64,000 bases of DNA from Volvox africanus. Lineage: Eukaryota > Chlorophyta > Chlorophyceae > Chlamydomonadales > Volvocaceae. The stretch is taken from NCBI GenBank assembly GCA_030268105.1, contig BSDZ01000008.1:930001-994000 (forward strand). Reading direction: 5' to 3'. The notes under the pieces are model-generated. The model searched no databases and had not been told where the DNA came from. It saw nothing but the letters and a program-made list of their open reading frames with translations. Both the position numbers and the translations under genes were made by a program. Below are positions 20,418 to 33,484 of this stretch, one piece after another (the first letter of the stretch is position 1; the number at the start of each line of letters is the position of its first letter).

Positions 20418-23400
20418 TTATTGCAGGTCGTAATGCGCCATCACAGCGCGCAGCATTTCCTCGGTCGCCACAACCCCCTGCCCCTGCGACTTCGCCACCA
20501 CGAAGTGGTCTGGCCGTGCCGCCGCCGCTTGTCGTACAGAATCCTGCACACATGCATGCAACCATTTGCGGTAAGAAGAGGAAAAGCCGTACATCGCAGT
20601 TGCCCCACCCTCCTACACACACACGCCGTGAGTAGTGACCGAACCAAACAGGGCCAAAGCGAATTTAACTTAACCGAACTGGATAAGGCCCCAAGCCACA
20701 CCGAACCAATTGCATGCTATCCACGCTGTTACGTGACAGTTCCAATGCCGCATCCACTGCTATAAGCCCAGGGCCCTAACGGCGGGTGCAACCATGAAGG
20801 CGAACTCCAAGCCTCCCTCGCCTACCCTTCCCCTATCCCCATAGCCTCCCTCGCCGTCGGTAGTCATAACTCTCTTCCCATTCCCGGAGCCCCTTACCGA
20901 AGTAAGGCTGGGTAGGAAGGCCCGGCCCACTTCCGCCGCTAACTCTAGATCGTTGTCGTCATCGCACAGAAAGCTGCAGTCTTTAGCGGCGGCGCCAAAA
21001 TGATTCATCAGGTGGCGGGCGGCCATGACCTGCCGGCTCCAGGGATGTATGAGCGTGAGGGAGATTACATTGCAGCAAGGATGGGAAACCGATGTAAAAC
21101 ACGACCTGCCGGCTGACAAATGATAGGGGGAAGAAAACAAACACACGCACACATGTAGCACTTCGCCCATTTTTGATGCTTCGTGTCTAGGTGCCAGTGC
21201 CGTTCAGTGCCAGTGCTGGTAGATTGCAGCACTGGTGCTGGTTCCGGAGCTGGTTCAGTAGGATCGGTGCACAGCTCAGTAGTTCCAGAAAGGGTCGCAC
21301 CTTGCCACTGGTGGCGGGATAGAAGTCCGCAGCTCCCAAGTTGAAGGAGCAGCTCAACCCCGCGGGCCTATTAGCCGCTAACTCACGCAGCTGCTCCATA
21401 GTCTTGTCGCCGCGGGCGTGCACCCTGCGGGGCCGGTAGGGGGGCGCCGGAGGGTAGAAAAATAAGACAATAAAACAACAAAAACAATCAAAATAGCAGA
21501 TCCAATCAGGTGGACGGCAAAGAAGTACTGGCAGATGCTAAGGTTGAGAGCTGATGTCGACGAGAAAAAGCTTTGGGGCTTACGGCAGCTGCCACTGAGT
21601 TCCTACAGCACTGCCGCGGCGTACTGCACCTGAAGCTGGTCGTATAACCGTTGGCGTCAAGAGTCCAGCCGTCGGCCAACAACTTGCGGTAAACATCCCA
21701 GAGGGAGCCCTGCGGCACCAAACAGGCAGGCTAGTTCAAGAAGGACGCGGGTCTCGTTGTTCGCAGGAAGCGCTGTATACTAATTGCCAATTCGGTACCC
21801 GACCCTGTTTTGGTGCATCAGCCCCATCGTTCCACTTCCCACCTCTCACAGCACTGATTTAACCGTCTAGACTGGCATGGCAATAGTAGCAGAGAATCAA
21901 ACTTAGGGGCCGAAAAGGAGGATAGGACGTAAAACAGCAGAGGCAGCAGGGGCTGCAGGAGTAACAGGGACAGCAGCGATAGTAAAGCCCCAAAGCTGGA
22001 CAAGGAATGGCGCGCATCGCACACCGACGTTGCGGGATCCGTGGAACAGGATGCTGTGCAACCCAAGGACAGAGCGGTACGTGCCTACATGCACAGTATG
22101 TATAGCTTACAATACATTTAGGGCGTCGTACGTGCGGTGAACGGCAGTCCTTGCGTGTGGAAAGCGATTCTCCTGCGCAACCCTTCAGTCTCGTATCACT
22201 GACTTCAATGTCCCCAATACCGTATTATTGCTGCCGTGACTGTTGAAAGCGAGATGGGCGTACCGCTCTGTCCTTGGGTTGCACAGCATCCTGTTCCACG
22301 GATCCCGCAACGTCGGTGTGCAACGCGCGCCATTCCTTGTCCTCAGTCACTGGGCACGCTGCCGTTACAGACATCACGGGTTACGTGGGTTCATTGATGG
22401 AAGGGACGAAATGGAAGCCAATGCACAACGTGTGTTGGGGGGAAGGAGGAATTTGGGTTAGACAACGAAACCGCTACCATGAAGGGCAAATGGAGTCCGG
22501 CGCGTGGCCATCGGCACCAGATATGGGTCAATACAGAGCGAGAGTGCAAAGAAAGCTAAGAGAGTTAAGAGAGCCTGTGCCATCGAGTACCGAACTTTAA
22601 ACAGCTAGTGTGAGAGAGACGGACGCGTCATGATGCAAGTACCAACGGAAAAAGCAACTGTGACCTGTCGACGATCACCCAAGATGCTGTATGTAAAGCT
22701 TAAATAGCTCGCCTGGTTTGACACTGGCGGGCTCCTTGAGAAGACCGGCGAGGCATTCCTCATTCGAGAGTGGGTATTACCTTAACAATCACCTATGATA
22801 TCTGTATTCCCTCCGTCCATCCGTCCGTCCATGATATCTGTATTCCCTCCGTCCATCCGTCCGTCCATGATATCTGTATTCCCTCCTTCCATCTGTCCGT
22901 CCGTGTAGCGGCACCCAAGAGCGTTACTGTCACCCTTCACACCATCTTTGCGACTCCCTTTCGGCCCTCACCTGTCGGTAAGTCACTGCCGGGAAAGAGT
23001 ATGCGGCCCCCATTCTCGCACACGTACGCATCCGCGGCGGGCAGGTACGGCAGGCGCATCAATAGTGTGGACAGGCGTGCGCCGCTGATCACCACGAAAA
23101 CGGCACCCCGGGAGCGCAGCTGCGCAACCAGATGAAGCGTGACGGCGGAGATAACTCCCTGCATGCGAAGTGGGCAAAGGACATGAAGGAATTCAAGTGT
23201 ATGGAATTGAGAATCACGGTGTACTACTGACTTGTGTCTGGATTGACGGTTGACAGCGTTCCCATGTGGGTTTCGGAGCGGCATAGCTTGGAAGACTTAG
23301 AAGGTGTAGGGATACGGCAGGTACGTACGTCGTAGATATATTGTTACTTTACGAGGCCAGGAGAACAGTTGCCGCGGTGGACGATTAGGGTCGGAAAAAA

Positions 23401-23845
23401 GTTATGCAGGAGGCTACATGCAGGCGAGATTGTTCTTGGGGTCGTGTAATGGGAAGAGGGTGCTCTAGTAGATCAGTCTCTTGGGAGAGGTTTGTGCTAG
23501 ATGGCCCACGGATGCCGTGTTATAGCTCCACGAAAACATTATTGGCCACACATATGGAATATGGCAACGGCATATGGTTTCCAATACAACCATATTTTCT
23601 TTTCTTAAGTAATCCCGCATACGCACCTGACGACCGCTCGCCGATGGCGGGGTCAGGAGGACAGCTGCGTCCTGCGCACGAAAAACGCTCTTTCAGAACG
23701 CTATTCCATGTTCATAACAAGTGGAATACGCCACTATGTAACACTATTTTTTTATCTGTCTAGCTCGGACCCGATCGACGGTCTTGGGCTCGTGCATTAT
23801 AGTGCCATCGATATCGCTGAAAACAATGCGTTTAGGTTCATTCAT
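20418..23845 (-). CDS. HAD-superfamily phosphatase, sucrose-6F-phosphate phosphatase-like
   Basis: Eight exons: 23845-23771, 23671-23627, 23158-22972, 22349-22264, 21709-21630, 21424-21301, 21029-20898, 20543-20418. Phases agree and encode 284 residues. Motif I is SDIDGT (D11/D13), motif II VVISGAR, and the cap region is ADAYVCENGG. Substrate-side EDKEWRALH and the motif III region YPATSGK follow. Motif IV is CDDDNDLELA (D222-D226). The C-terminus is SDSVRQAAARPDHFV then ATEEML. The order matches the S6PP/Cof-like class of HAD phosphatases, soluble Mg-dependent phosphomonoesterases. Actual sucrose-phosphate activity is uncertain because algae have several paralogues. The donor of exon 1 (CGG|GTCCGA) is non-consensus. 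Exon 4 has an inverted duplicate in the following intron. Confidence 0.85.
21998..22080 (+). repeat. inverted duplicate of HAD exon 4 (pseudo-exon)
   Basis: 83 bp, reverse-complementary to 22260-22342 with two mismatches. It contains nearly the whole exon plus the first bases of the donor (GTAC). It lies in the intron downstream of exon 4, in the opposite orientation, separated by a 179-bp loop. Confidence 0.95.
22797..22900. repeat. 36-bp tandem repeat, three copies
   Basis: The unit contains TCTGTATTCCCTCCGTCC followed by ATCCGTCCGTCC. It lies in the HAD intron upstream of exon 4. Confidence 0.85.
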
Positions 23846-24615
23846 CCCTTAAAAACAATATAAGAGAGATCCTTTCAAGGTGGTATGTCAAGTAACGTCA
23901 CTTTGCTCAGATAATTGATCAATCCTCTGAAAACAACCATGTGAGCAAATAATTTGGCGCTGCGCTTTCCTAAGCTGCAGCCGCTCAGGATATGTGCATG
24001 CTCGAATGCATAAATGACAAATCGAAAACTAATGCACCGACACCTAAATGTTAACCCGAATTGGTTCGGCCCGCATCTGAACACAATACGATGCACGACA
24101 TGTAGGGCGTCGTCGATTTGACGATGGCCAACATCACATCTAACGTATACGAAAGACGTATCGCCGATTTATACAGTAGGCACCCCAGATCATAGTGCCG
24201 CAATCAACCTGCGCCAGCAAATAACTCAATTGTGAACCACCCACCCATGCCCAGATGCCCGGCCATGCATCTGGTGACTTCCCACATAGAGTGGGCTGGT
24301 TTCAACCGGACAGACATCCCCTCCTGTCAGCGGATCATCGCAAATTTCCACCATAACATCATAACTTTTCTCCGAAGCACTAACGCTATCGGGACACCCC
24401 GCAGACTCAGGCTCCAAAAGGTCTATGTTATAATCCCAATGTTACCTGATTACTACCCCAACACCTAATCCGCAAATACTCATCCCAAAATTTTGCATCA
24501 GTTCCTACCCAAGAAAGCCCTATCCCTGACCACGTGACCAGCCCCAACGTTGCCTCCACGCAGTATCCATCCATCCAGCCAGCCAGCCAGCCAGCCACCT
24601 CATACACGCCAGGTG
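23846..24615. other. intergenic between HAD gene and TAF4, no gene seen
   Basis: Both neighbours are on the minus strand. The stretch should hold the HAD promoter and TAF4 3' UTR. It has a short (CCAG)n run at 24575-24595 and no convincing coding frame. Confidence 0.4.
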
Positions 24616-27600
24616 TTACCGCGCCACGCTCTCCCGGTTGTACTCTCGAAATGATTCCTGCGCCTGCCACGTATACAGCAACGGACTCTTGTTGAGTTGC
24701 GGGTCCGTGCTCATGACGCCGATGAGGTCCACCACCTTGATGTGCACGGGGCCCTTAGGCAAAGGCGGTGGTGGTGGCATGGACGATCCCGTCGGCGGTG
24801 GTGGTGCTGCCGCTGTTGCCGCCTGCGCTGAGGACGCAGCTCCCGGCAACGCAGGCGCCGGGCCAGCGGCGGCGGCGCCAGCTGCACTGGCGCCGTCGGG
24901 GGCCTTGGGCCCCGACGCCGGCGCTGCGCTGCCAGGCAACCCCGCCGGCTTGGCCGTGGCCGATCCGGGCGGTGTGACGAAAGTCTTTTTGCGCTTGATG
25001 CCTGAGAAGATGGTGCTAAGGGTGGCCTGCGCCTTGGCTTGAGCAGCCTTCTGGACCTCCTTAGCCTACGGAAGACAAATAACAGGGGAACAAGAACAGG
25101 GGAAATTAAAGGAGTGTGACACGGAGGGGATCGGCAAGGAGGATGCAACCCCTCCCTCCATAAGGCACACACAACATAGAGAACACAGCGCATATGGCAA
25201 AACATTTCCCCCTTGACCTGCGTAGCACAAATGTATAAAAGTGACGTGGGCTCCGAAAACACATGTCGACGACGAGACAGGAGGAGCTCAGGGGGAAGGG
25301 ACCACGCGGGGGAAGGAGGCCACAGACCTCCACAGACCTCCACAGACACGCGGTAAAACGGACAATACACGTTACCTTGAGGTGCGCCGCCGCAGCCTTT
25401 TCCGCCTCGCTCATCTGAGCTGTCTGCGCCCGTGTCGCGTTACCACCATCCGCTTTTGGCAGCAATCCAGCGCGCAGCGCCTCTTCCTCCTACCGTATGC
25501 AAAGTCCAAAACACAGGAAACGTATAATGTGAGAGGTGCTTGATCGCCGACCCGTGGAAGGGCCATCAGTCTCTTCCAAGGAGCCATGAGAGCACTTGCT
25601 GTCGCATCCACGGCTTCTCGCTCCCACAAACGGACCTGCAGGCCACCCGGCTCTTCCCGTACGGGGCTTAAGATAGGAGGTAGGCCTCCCCAGGCAGGTG
25701 AGGGACCCGCCCGGTCCCGCACTGATCATGGGCAGAAGAACGCGAAAACAGCAACATCACAGATCTTATACCAGGTTCATGATGCGGAATTAGGGCTGTG
25801 CGGGTTGTGTATGAAGCGGGGAATGGTTGTAAATGGGTTTATCCCACCCCGCACCTGCTCCTTCTTGGCCGCCATTCGGACCTCATCCACCTTTCGGAGT
25901 CGTTGGATATGGTGCTGTGCGTTCACTCCCGATCGGGCAACTGCAGTTACAGGCACCACGGCGTGGCGGCCGGGGTCGCCGCGCTGGGACGCCAGTCGAC
26001 CCACGGACCTCAATAGCCCGGTGAGGTGCGCCTAAGGGCGGCAGGCAGGGTGGGTAGGGCGAAAGACATCGGGTGCGAGCGGGAACGGAGCGGGGGCAGG
26101 GGCAGGGCTGGGGTTGCAGCATAAAGGCGGTGGCGCAATAGCATAAAAGGAGAGAGAGCTCAGGAAGGGTGGGAGGGAGTGGGTGCATGGTTGGTTGGGT
26201 AAATACCACTGGCCCGTCTGCCGAGAGCTGGGTGGGGCAGGAAAAAACCGGCCCCGTCTCGGTCACAGGAGGTTGATCACAGTGTATGCAGCCAACTGAC
26301 GGGCTCTACTTTCCAGAGCTGAAGTCTGATAATGGACCTCATATACCGGGACCTGAGGTGCCGGCTGGAGCTAAGCCAAGGCGAGCCGTTGCTTCACCGT
26401 TCAAGAAGTGCTTTGATACATACAGCTTTGACTCGGTCAACGGAGTCCCGGTCCCGCTGTAATGTACCCCCTCTCCTTCACCCGGCGGTCACCCAATTAT
26501 GTTCCGTCTGCTCTTTCGCTAACCGTACACCCAACCTATGAACGTTAATGGAGTCGCCAGGTGTTTGGAGTCCCTTGGGAACCCGTGGTCGTTCAGAACA
26601 ATCATAAACATCCGCATCCGCATCTGCAGCCCGGTGTTACGTCTCCCGTGGTAATATGACGGCAACCCTAAGCCCCTCGGGCAGTTGGGGGCTCCCAGTG
26701 GTACAAAAGCTGTTATATCAGCTGCTACTGCTACTGCTCCTAATGTTGCTACTGCTGCTGGTTAGCGTCTCCTCCAATCGCCCGCCAGCCGCACCTCAGC
26801 CGCCAGCGCCAGGTAGGGGAAGACGTCGGGGGCTAGGCGCCGCATCCCGTGCTTCCGCGCAACGTCGCGCACACGGACTAGCGTAGGGTCTTCGTTCAGC
26901 ACGTACTCCTCCTGAGATGGCCGGGAGGCAGAATACACAAGGGCGCACGTCCCGTCCCGTCACATCACGTCTCGTCAGGAAGAACAGCTTGGAACAGAGA
27001 AAGATAAGCAGAAACACAGAGGGATCTGGTATTAGACCGAGTCACAAAAAAGACTCACAGCCATATATCGCTTCCAGGGAAGCGATATACAGCTGGATTG
27101 AGATGTTCACTTGGGAGGGGATAATCAATCGCACAGTCCTACCTGTCGCGACATTTATCTTTTGCAGAGGTGGGACCGGGAAGGACCCAAACCATGATGA
27201 CGCCACCAGCGAATGCCACGAAAATGCAAATTCAAATGTGAAAATGTTGGTGCAAGTCACGCTAGTGCCGGGCTGTGCTGTGCTATGATGTGTTTCCAGG
27301 TCAAGCTCCGTCTCCAGTTCAACTGGGCGACAACAATAAAGTTTCATGTAAAAACTAATGCTACATGGTGTCTTTGTGCTGGAAGTACGTGCTTTGGGAC
27401 CATGACACATCGACAGTGTTCTTCCGTGCCCGCGCTTTTACCCAGGACACCACCATCGCTACAATCACCACACCATCATCATCTACACCACCACTAGAGA
27501 CCTTTCGGGGACCCAAACTATACCTCTTGAGCCCTCCCGGTTACAGTCTCCCTCTCCTCTTTACAACGCAGGTCAATCCGGTTGCGATTGACCGTCGCAC

Positions 27601-30600
27601 GGGATTTCATTACCCTAGGAACTTAGCGTTGAGGCCCGCGTGCAGGAGGGATATTGGCCAGCATTCATCTCAGCAACTTGGCAAGCGTGCAGCAAGCGCC
27701 AAAGAGATCACGTCAACCGGACGCAGCAACTTCGGGCAATGTGACACAGAGCACTTTGGACTGGAGCTCAAGATCCAATTTGCTGTTCAAATTTACTTGG
27801 TTGTCAACAATAACTTAACTTTCCCCTTTACTTTTTTCAATTTGTACTCATGAAGATAAATATGTATTCTATTAGGAACTATGATACAAAAAGTACGCTT
27901 CCGCCCCAACCGCTCACACGACATACGCGTGCAAGGCCCAAGGCCCGGATAACGAACTTGACTTCATCGTGCCCAGCGTTTTCCAGTTTTTTGTTTTACT
28001 TAAACATGCAACGGTTAACGCGTTTCCTTCCCATCCACCATCCCCTGGACACGTGGTCCATGGCAGACGCAAGGCAGAGCCTGCAGGCCCAACTTAACGA
28101 AATGATATCATGTTGTCGCCAATATACCCTTTCCTTGGGTCGGATCACCCCGTGCCTTCTCAAAACCTACAGGCTTATGTGATCCAAACCGCTGGATGTT
28201 CTATCCCTTTTAAGGCAGCGATCGGTTGCAGCTAAAAATGTTCGGCCAGTAGGCGGCCATCAAAAGCCCTCCCAACCGACCCACCAGCTCCGAAAGCTTC
28301 CGTAACCTCTACCCCATAGGGCAACCGCGGCATCGGACCCGTACCAGGCTGCCAGCCAGAGCAGGAGCTGCACACATAAAGAGGCCCTATCTCCAAATAT
28401 ACGACGCACACCCGCCCGACAGAGAGTGTGAGGAAAAGACAGAATAGGAGAGAGCACAGGAGAGGGTGAGGGAGAGAGGGGGAGATAGAGAGGGAAGGAG
28501 AGGAGAGAGGGGGAGAGAGAGGGAGAGAGGGGGAGATAGAGAGAGAGGGAGGGAGAGGGAGGGAGAGGGAGGGAGAGGGAGGGAGAGGGAGGGAGAGGGA
28601 GGGAGAGGGAGGGAGAGGGAGGGAGGGAGAGGGAGGGAGAGGGAGGGAGAGGGAGGGAGAGGGAGGGAGAGGGAGGGAGAGGGAGGGAGAGGGAGGGAGA
28701 GGGAGGGAGAGGGAGGGAGAGGGAGGGAGACGCACCTGCACCGACATGGGTGTGAAGTCCCCCACGGCCTTCCCGGTCCCCATATTGGACTCCGCCTCAA
28801 TGTCCACGATACCCTTCAAGAGATCCAGGGGATCCTCGCCGTCGTCGTCGCCGCGGACGCGCTTGGTGCCGCCGACACCGCCGCGTCCAGCTGCACCACC
28901 AGCCTGATCCGCCCCCTCAGGCCCTTCGTCGCTGACGATGACGCTGCCATCAGCAGCGTATACCAAGTCCGACTTATAAGGCACCTTCGGCTTGGGCTTG
29001 TTCGCCAGCAGCATCTGCTGCTGCGCTGCCGCCGCTGTCGCCGCCGCCACCTGCTGTTGCTGGGTCTGCTGTCGCGCTGCTGCTGCTGTGGCGGCGGCGA
29101 TGGCAGATTGCGGCATCCCCGGCGTGGCAGCTGGGACGCCTCCGGGGCGTGCAGCTGCCGTCATCATCCCCCCGGGCCGTGGCAGACCAGCGGTAAAGGT
29201 GGACATAGCGGCAAGCATGGCAGAGTTCATGCCTCCCGTTGCCGGCGGCACCACGCCACCGTAAGCGCCAAATTGACCTGCGGGTGGCGCCGTCGCAGCA
29301 GCTGGCGCCGCGGTGGTGCCGCCATCGTCGTCGGGCCCTTTGCCCGGTTTCCTGCCCGGCTTCCCTTTGGGAGCCCGCGCCGCCGCCGCCGCCGCTGCGG
29401 CCGCAGCCGCATTTGCCACCTGCTGTTGTTGTTGCTGTTGCTGCTGTTGTTGTTGCTGGAACAGCGCCTGTTGCACCTGTAGCAGAATCTGTTGCACATT
29501 TACCTGTTGCTGACCACCCGCTCGTTGCAAATGTTGCTGGATGAATGTGGCAAGGATTTGCTGGCTGGTGGGCTGCGCCGCTGGTGCCGCCTGCGGTGCT
29601 GGCACCGGTGCCGCCGCAGGCGGTGGTGTGGGTGCTAGCGGGGCTTGCGGCTCTTGTTTCACTCGCCCTGGCGCAGATGGTTGCTGCGGCTGCGGCTGTT
29701 GCGGTGGCTGTTGCTGCGGCTGTTGCGGTGGCTGTTGCTGCGGCTGTTGCGGTGGCTGGAAGGCCGACTGGGGCCCAGGGGCCGGACCTGGTGCCATGGA
29801 CTGTTGCCCACCCTGTTGACCTGAACATACGGATGGTGCAGGTGTGTTGCAACGCCGACATACCAAACCGCACATGTGGAATGGATAGCAACGAGTAACA
29901 ATAAACTGCGGGGCTTGGCACCGACGTCACATGCAGCGTGCACGCACACACAGAGTTCACATATATATAGCTTAAATATAAGCTTAAATATTATATATAT
30001 GTATGTATGTATAATGTTTAAGCTTTTAACTAACAAAGATAGCTCACGCCGCTTCTGTTCCGTCCGTGATATTTATATTTGTCACAAACACATCACGTAT
30101 CGCACATATACACGAACGCATACCCTCTCGCACCTGCTGACGGTTGCATTGCGTACGGCGGTCCTGACGGTGGCCTGTTGGGCCCACCTGGGGGTTGCTG
30201 CTGCGGCTGCGGCACTGCCGGCATGGGCTGCGGCCGCATGATGGGGTGCATGCCTTGGGGCGCATGCGGCAAGCCCCCCGGGCCGCCCCCATGCCCCACC
30301 ACGTTGCCGGGGCCTGTCGAGGGCTGCTGTGGCTGTGGCGCTGGTGTGGGCCTGCTCATAACTCCCGGAAGCCCCGGCGCCATGGTGGCATGGCTTGGAG
30401 GGAGCCCGGGCGCCATAGGACCCAATTGTGGCGGCCCGGGTACCATACTAGCTTGCTGATGCGGCATCGGCTGCATGGATAACGGCTGCGGCGGTGGTAG
30501 TCCCGGCTGCATGCTGGGCGGTATTCCGGGCTGCATGGACTGGGGCATTCCCGGTTGCATAGACGAGGGTATCCCAGGCTGCATGCTAAGGGGCATTGCC

Positions 30601-31060
30601 GGCCCCGGTTGCATGGACGGGGGCAGTCCAGGTGCCATGCCCGGTTGCATTCCCCCTGGTGGCAAGCCAGGTTGCATAAGGGACTGCATGCCGGGCTGCA
30701 GTCCGGGGCCCGGTTGCATCAGTGATTGCATGTTGGAGGGAAGGCCCGGCTGCATGCCTGGACCCATTCCTTGCTGTAAACCGGGTTGCATCGCAGGTTG
30801 CATGCCTGGCTGCATCATGGACGCTAGTCCCGGTTGCATTCCTGGCGGAATACCAGGTTGCATGCCCGGTGGAATGCCTGGCTGCATCCTGATTTATGAC
30901 CGCTTGCCGACGCTCTCAACGCCCCTGCACGTATTTTCTCAACCTAATTTATACCATTTCAGTATTGTAATACAGAGCTTCGTGTGATTTGCGACGGGAA
31001 AACTTACTCGCTGTCCGGCGCGAGGGGTTGGAGGCGGGCTTCCTCGTCGACTCCAATCCT
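24616..31060 (-). CDS. TAF4: TAF4, TFIID subunit 4 (N-terminus incomplete)
   Basis: Exons: 31060-31008, 30888-30134, 29820-28736, 26911-26795, 26325-26281, 25983-25855, 25489-25376, 25065-24616. Phases are consistent, giving about 915 residues. The N-terminal half is a long Met-Gln-Pro-Gly repeat, then poly-Gln and Ala-rich tracts, typical co-activator disorder. The conserved C-terminal TAF4 domain holds EEYVLNEDPTLVRVRDVARK, APDVFPYLALAAE, ALESRARQLAAYT and QRLRKVDEVRMAAKKEQEEE. It ends with HIKVVDLIGVMSTDPQLNKS. TAF4 pairs with TAF12 through a histone fold inside TFIID (family knowledge). The start codon and possibly one short exon between 28736 and 26911 (start of the histone fold) were not found. 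Confidence 0.83.
27064..27089. repeat. perfect 12-bp inverted repeat in TAF4 intron
   Basis: TATATCGCTTCC and GGAAGCGATATA are separated by AG. Confidence 0.6.
28440..28731. repeat. GA-rich (GGGAGGGAGA)n array
   Basis: About 290 bp of purine-only tandem repeats directly beside the donor of the large TAF4 exon. The plus-strand open frame through it is a repeat artefact. Confidence 0.92.
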
Positions 31061-31614
31061 CTGAACAAGCCTCAATCTTGCAGCATTCAAATGTCACTCT
31101 TAATGACCTCTGCCTCCATAAGCATCAAAGACATCGCCGAAAAGAAAACATCACCCTATACGTTCACCGCGCAATCCGTTAGGTTCGCCGCTTTGTACTG
31201 AGTCAAATTAGTGCTGTTTGATGTCTCTATCACATTAATCGTCAAGAATCGTTGATTTGCTTGATTTGTAAGTCGGGCACCGACTAATAGGAACTGCTTC
31301 TTCGCAACGAGTGAAAGGCTTTTCGGCAAAACACACAGTTTTCAGGTGTAGAGGTAATGTAGTTAGCACGGCTGGTGACCAATACCTTCGGTCTGCAGAC
31401 TTCAGAAGTTGAAGGCTGCAGTACGGATTGGACTGCCGCCAATTTAATGGCCGCCTGAGGCGGCTTAAGTTCGATATATGCTCTTCGTAAGATGATGTAG
31501 ACGCTGGATACTAAGAGTCATTTTAAAATTTTACGAAGATCCCACTTTGACTCTCGCTCCTAGTAGATTAAGGGCAGCGAGTTCCGGCTGTGGCATGTAA
31601 CTGACTTCCTCAAT

Positions 31615-31965
31615 AACTATAACGTATTAAGATTCAACACGCAAAGCAATAGGAAACAGACAGCATTCGTTCTTGTCCGGCTGCGGCACGCATGCCGGCA
31701 ACCATCCCGTCCTCTACACGTTAAGCCACAATTATTGCGCAATTGGTTGATGAATTGAGGGGAAAGGTACTCGGAGGCCTTTTGGAGGAGGGTGTAACGA
31801 AGCAGTGCAAAGCTGACTGCAGCCTCGAGGGGATTTTGAGCCAACAAGATCCAACAGGTCTTTAACTACAGCGAAGGCATCCCCATGGCAGGCGCTAAAG
31901 ATTTCTGGCAGAGTAAGCAGGTTCGCAATGTGCGCACCTGGGGACTTTCCTGTCACCTTGCCCAA
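31615..31965 (-). pseudogene. unidentified protein-like frame with a 10-bp frameshifting duplication
   Basis: Two minus-strand frames meet at 31841-31858. The upstream one ends SACHGDAFAVVKDLL; the downstream one begins LLAQNPLEAAVSFALLRYT and continues to SPQFINQLRNN. The junction holds an imperfect 10-bp tandem duplication (CCAACAAGAT / CCAACAGGTC). Without it the frames would be continuous and read as helical protein. I do not recognise the family. It may be a decaying gene or an upstream part of another gene. Confidence 0.35.
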
Positions 31966-33484
31966 ATAGTTGGCTGGCCGTGTAGTTGTTAAAGCGAACC
32001 ATAAATGGCAGTTACAGCGAACCCTGTACCACTCGATTCATCCATTAGCGTCTGTCCCTGCTTCCGCCTGTCCGTTCACGCCGCACCTCCTTATGCTAAA
32101 GTGGCCTTCCTGAACCCAGCCGTCTGTAAAGGCCCATGTGCCACGCACAACCGTGGGTTAACAACATATTATACACAAGGCGTACACTTAGTGCCCCTCA
32201 AGTTCATTAACACAACGCACGAAACCTTTCAACATAAAGCACGTAAATTACGTCCACGAGTCCCTCCGGAGTGCAACATGTTTCCATGCGTCTCCTTAGC
32301 ACTGTCGTCCCCACATCGTTGCCCCCGGCTGGCATAATGATGGCCGCCTGCAGTGCATGTAATGACGTCGATGGTTTTCTCAATCACACCACCACACCAA
32401 ATGTCCAGTATTTCCACTTCTTTACTTTCGCTCACTCCTTCGGGGCGCCTGTAGAAATATAGAAGATTTTGCATTCGAATCCGTGCTGTGTGTAGCTTGC
32501 ATGCTTATCCGTCATACGACAGGCAGTGTGAACTCCACCACGCGATATGCCCCCCCAAGAAAGGCTTGCCCGAGGATGTTACCCCTAAGGGCTTTCAGCA
32601 GGTAGTTGGCCCAGCACGCACCTTGTAGTAGTCGTACAGTGCGGCATATACGAGCAAACATCATACGCAATCACTGCACATCTGGACGGATCATACAGCT
32701 TCCATATACCCTTACTGTCATCATCACCATCGCAAGTCGTACATAACGTTTAACGTAGGAGCCTGATATATATCAGATCAGGTTTTACATATCGGTGCCG
32801 AAGACATGGTGCATTCTGCCATGAGCTACTGCCCAACCTGCCCATGCCCCGACCTGCCCGGCCTTGCATTCCATTCAGGGCCACTCGTTCATGCTGCACA
32901 GAGTTTGTGATCCACAAGTGCGTTGATATCCGACTAACGAACTGGTTCTGGCGCGCGAGTACGGCTGATGATGCAGGATTGGATCCACAATGGCTCCTAT
33001 TTGTATCCCTCTGAGAACTTTCCTTGGCTTTCTTTCGACCTCTACATGTCAACTCATGCGCCAAGGACTACAATCTGGATCTGGAAATCGTAACCAAATC
33101 TAACCAAGACGCTTAGGTCCGTGATTGTCCAGAAGATTACCGTAGCACGTTATCATCGTGAAGATGACCAACCCCTGCAAACTGTTAGGCGGGAAGAACT
33201 GTTTCCGTCCTTGCTACTACTGCAGCAGCAGACCCTTTGCCATTTCCCCACAGGCATACCGACTGTTTGTCGGGCCATGGCCTATTTCTGCCACTCTTCA
33301 ATCTTTGGTCACCATCGGCTGTTACCACAGGAGCACCAGTACCGGTATGATGTGATGTATTAATTGATGTGCAAAGGGCACAAATCTCCGTCCGTCCCTC
33401 TTAAGCCTCCATAGGAGCCCATCATGCATTCATACCTTATGCAACGAATGCGTCTCGGCGCACTGTCGTACTGCAGCAATTATA
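31966..33484. other. intergenic, no supported gene
   Basis: Scattered short open frames with no recognisable motif. Confidence 0.35.

Noticed and set aside
22797..22900. CRISPR-like regular repeats
   Set aside because: The 36-bp units are contiguous with no spacers, in a eukaryotic intron. A plain tandem repeat.
24638..25042. 134-codon plus-strand Gly/Ala-rich frame
   Set aside because: Antisense of the last TAF4 exon, whose frame has conserved C-terminal motifs.
28466..29482. 338-codon plus-strand frame rich in Arg/Gly/Glu
   Set aside because: It is the antisense of the GA repeat and of the TAF4 Gln/Ala-rich exon. The TAF4 strand has conserved sequence and matching splice phases.
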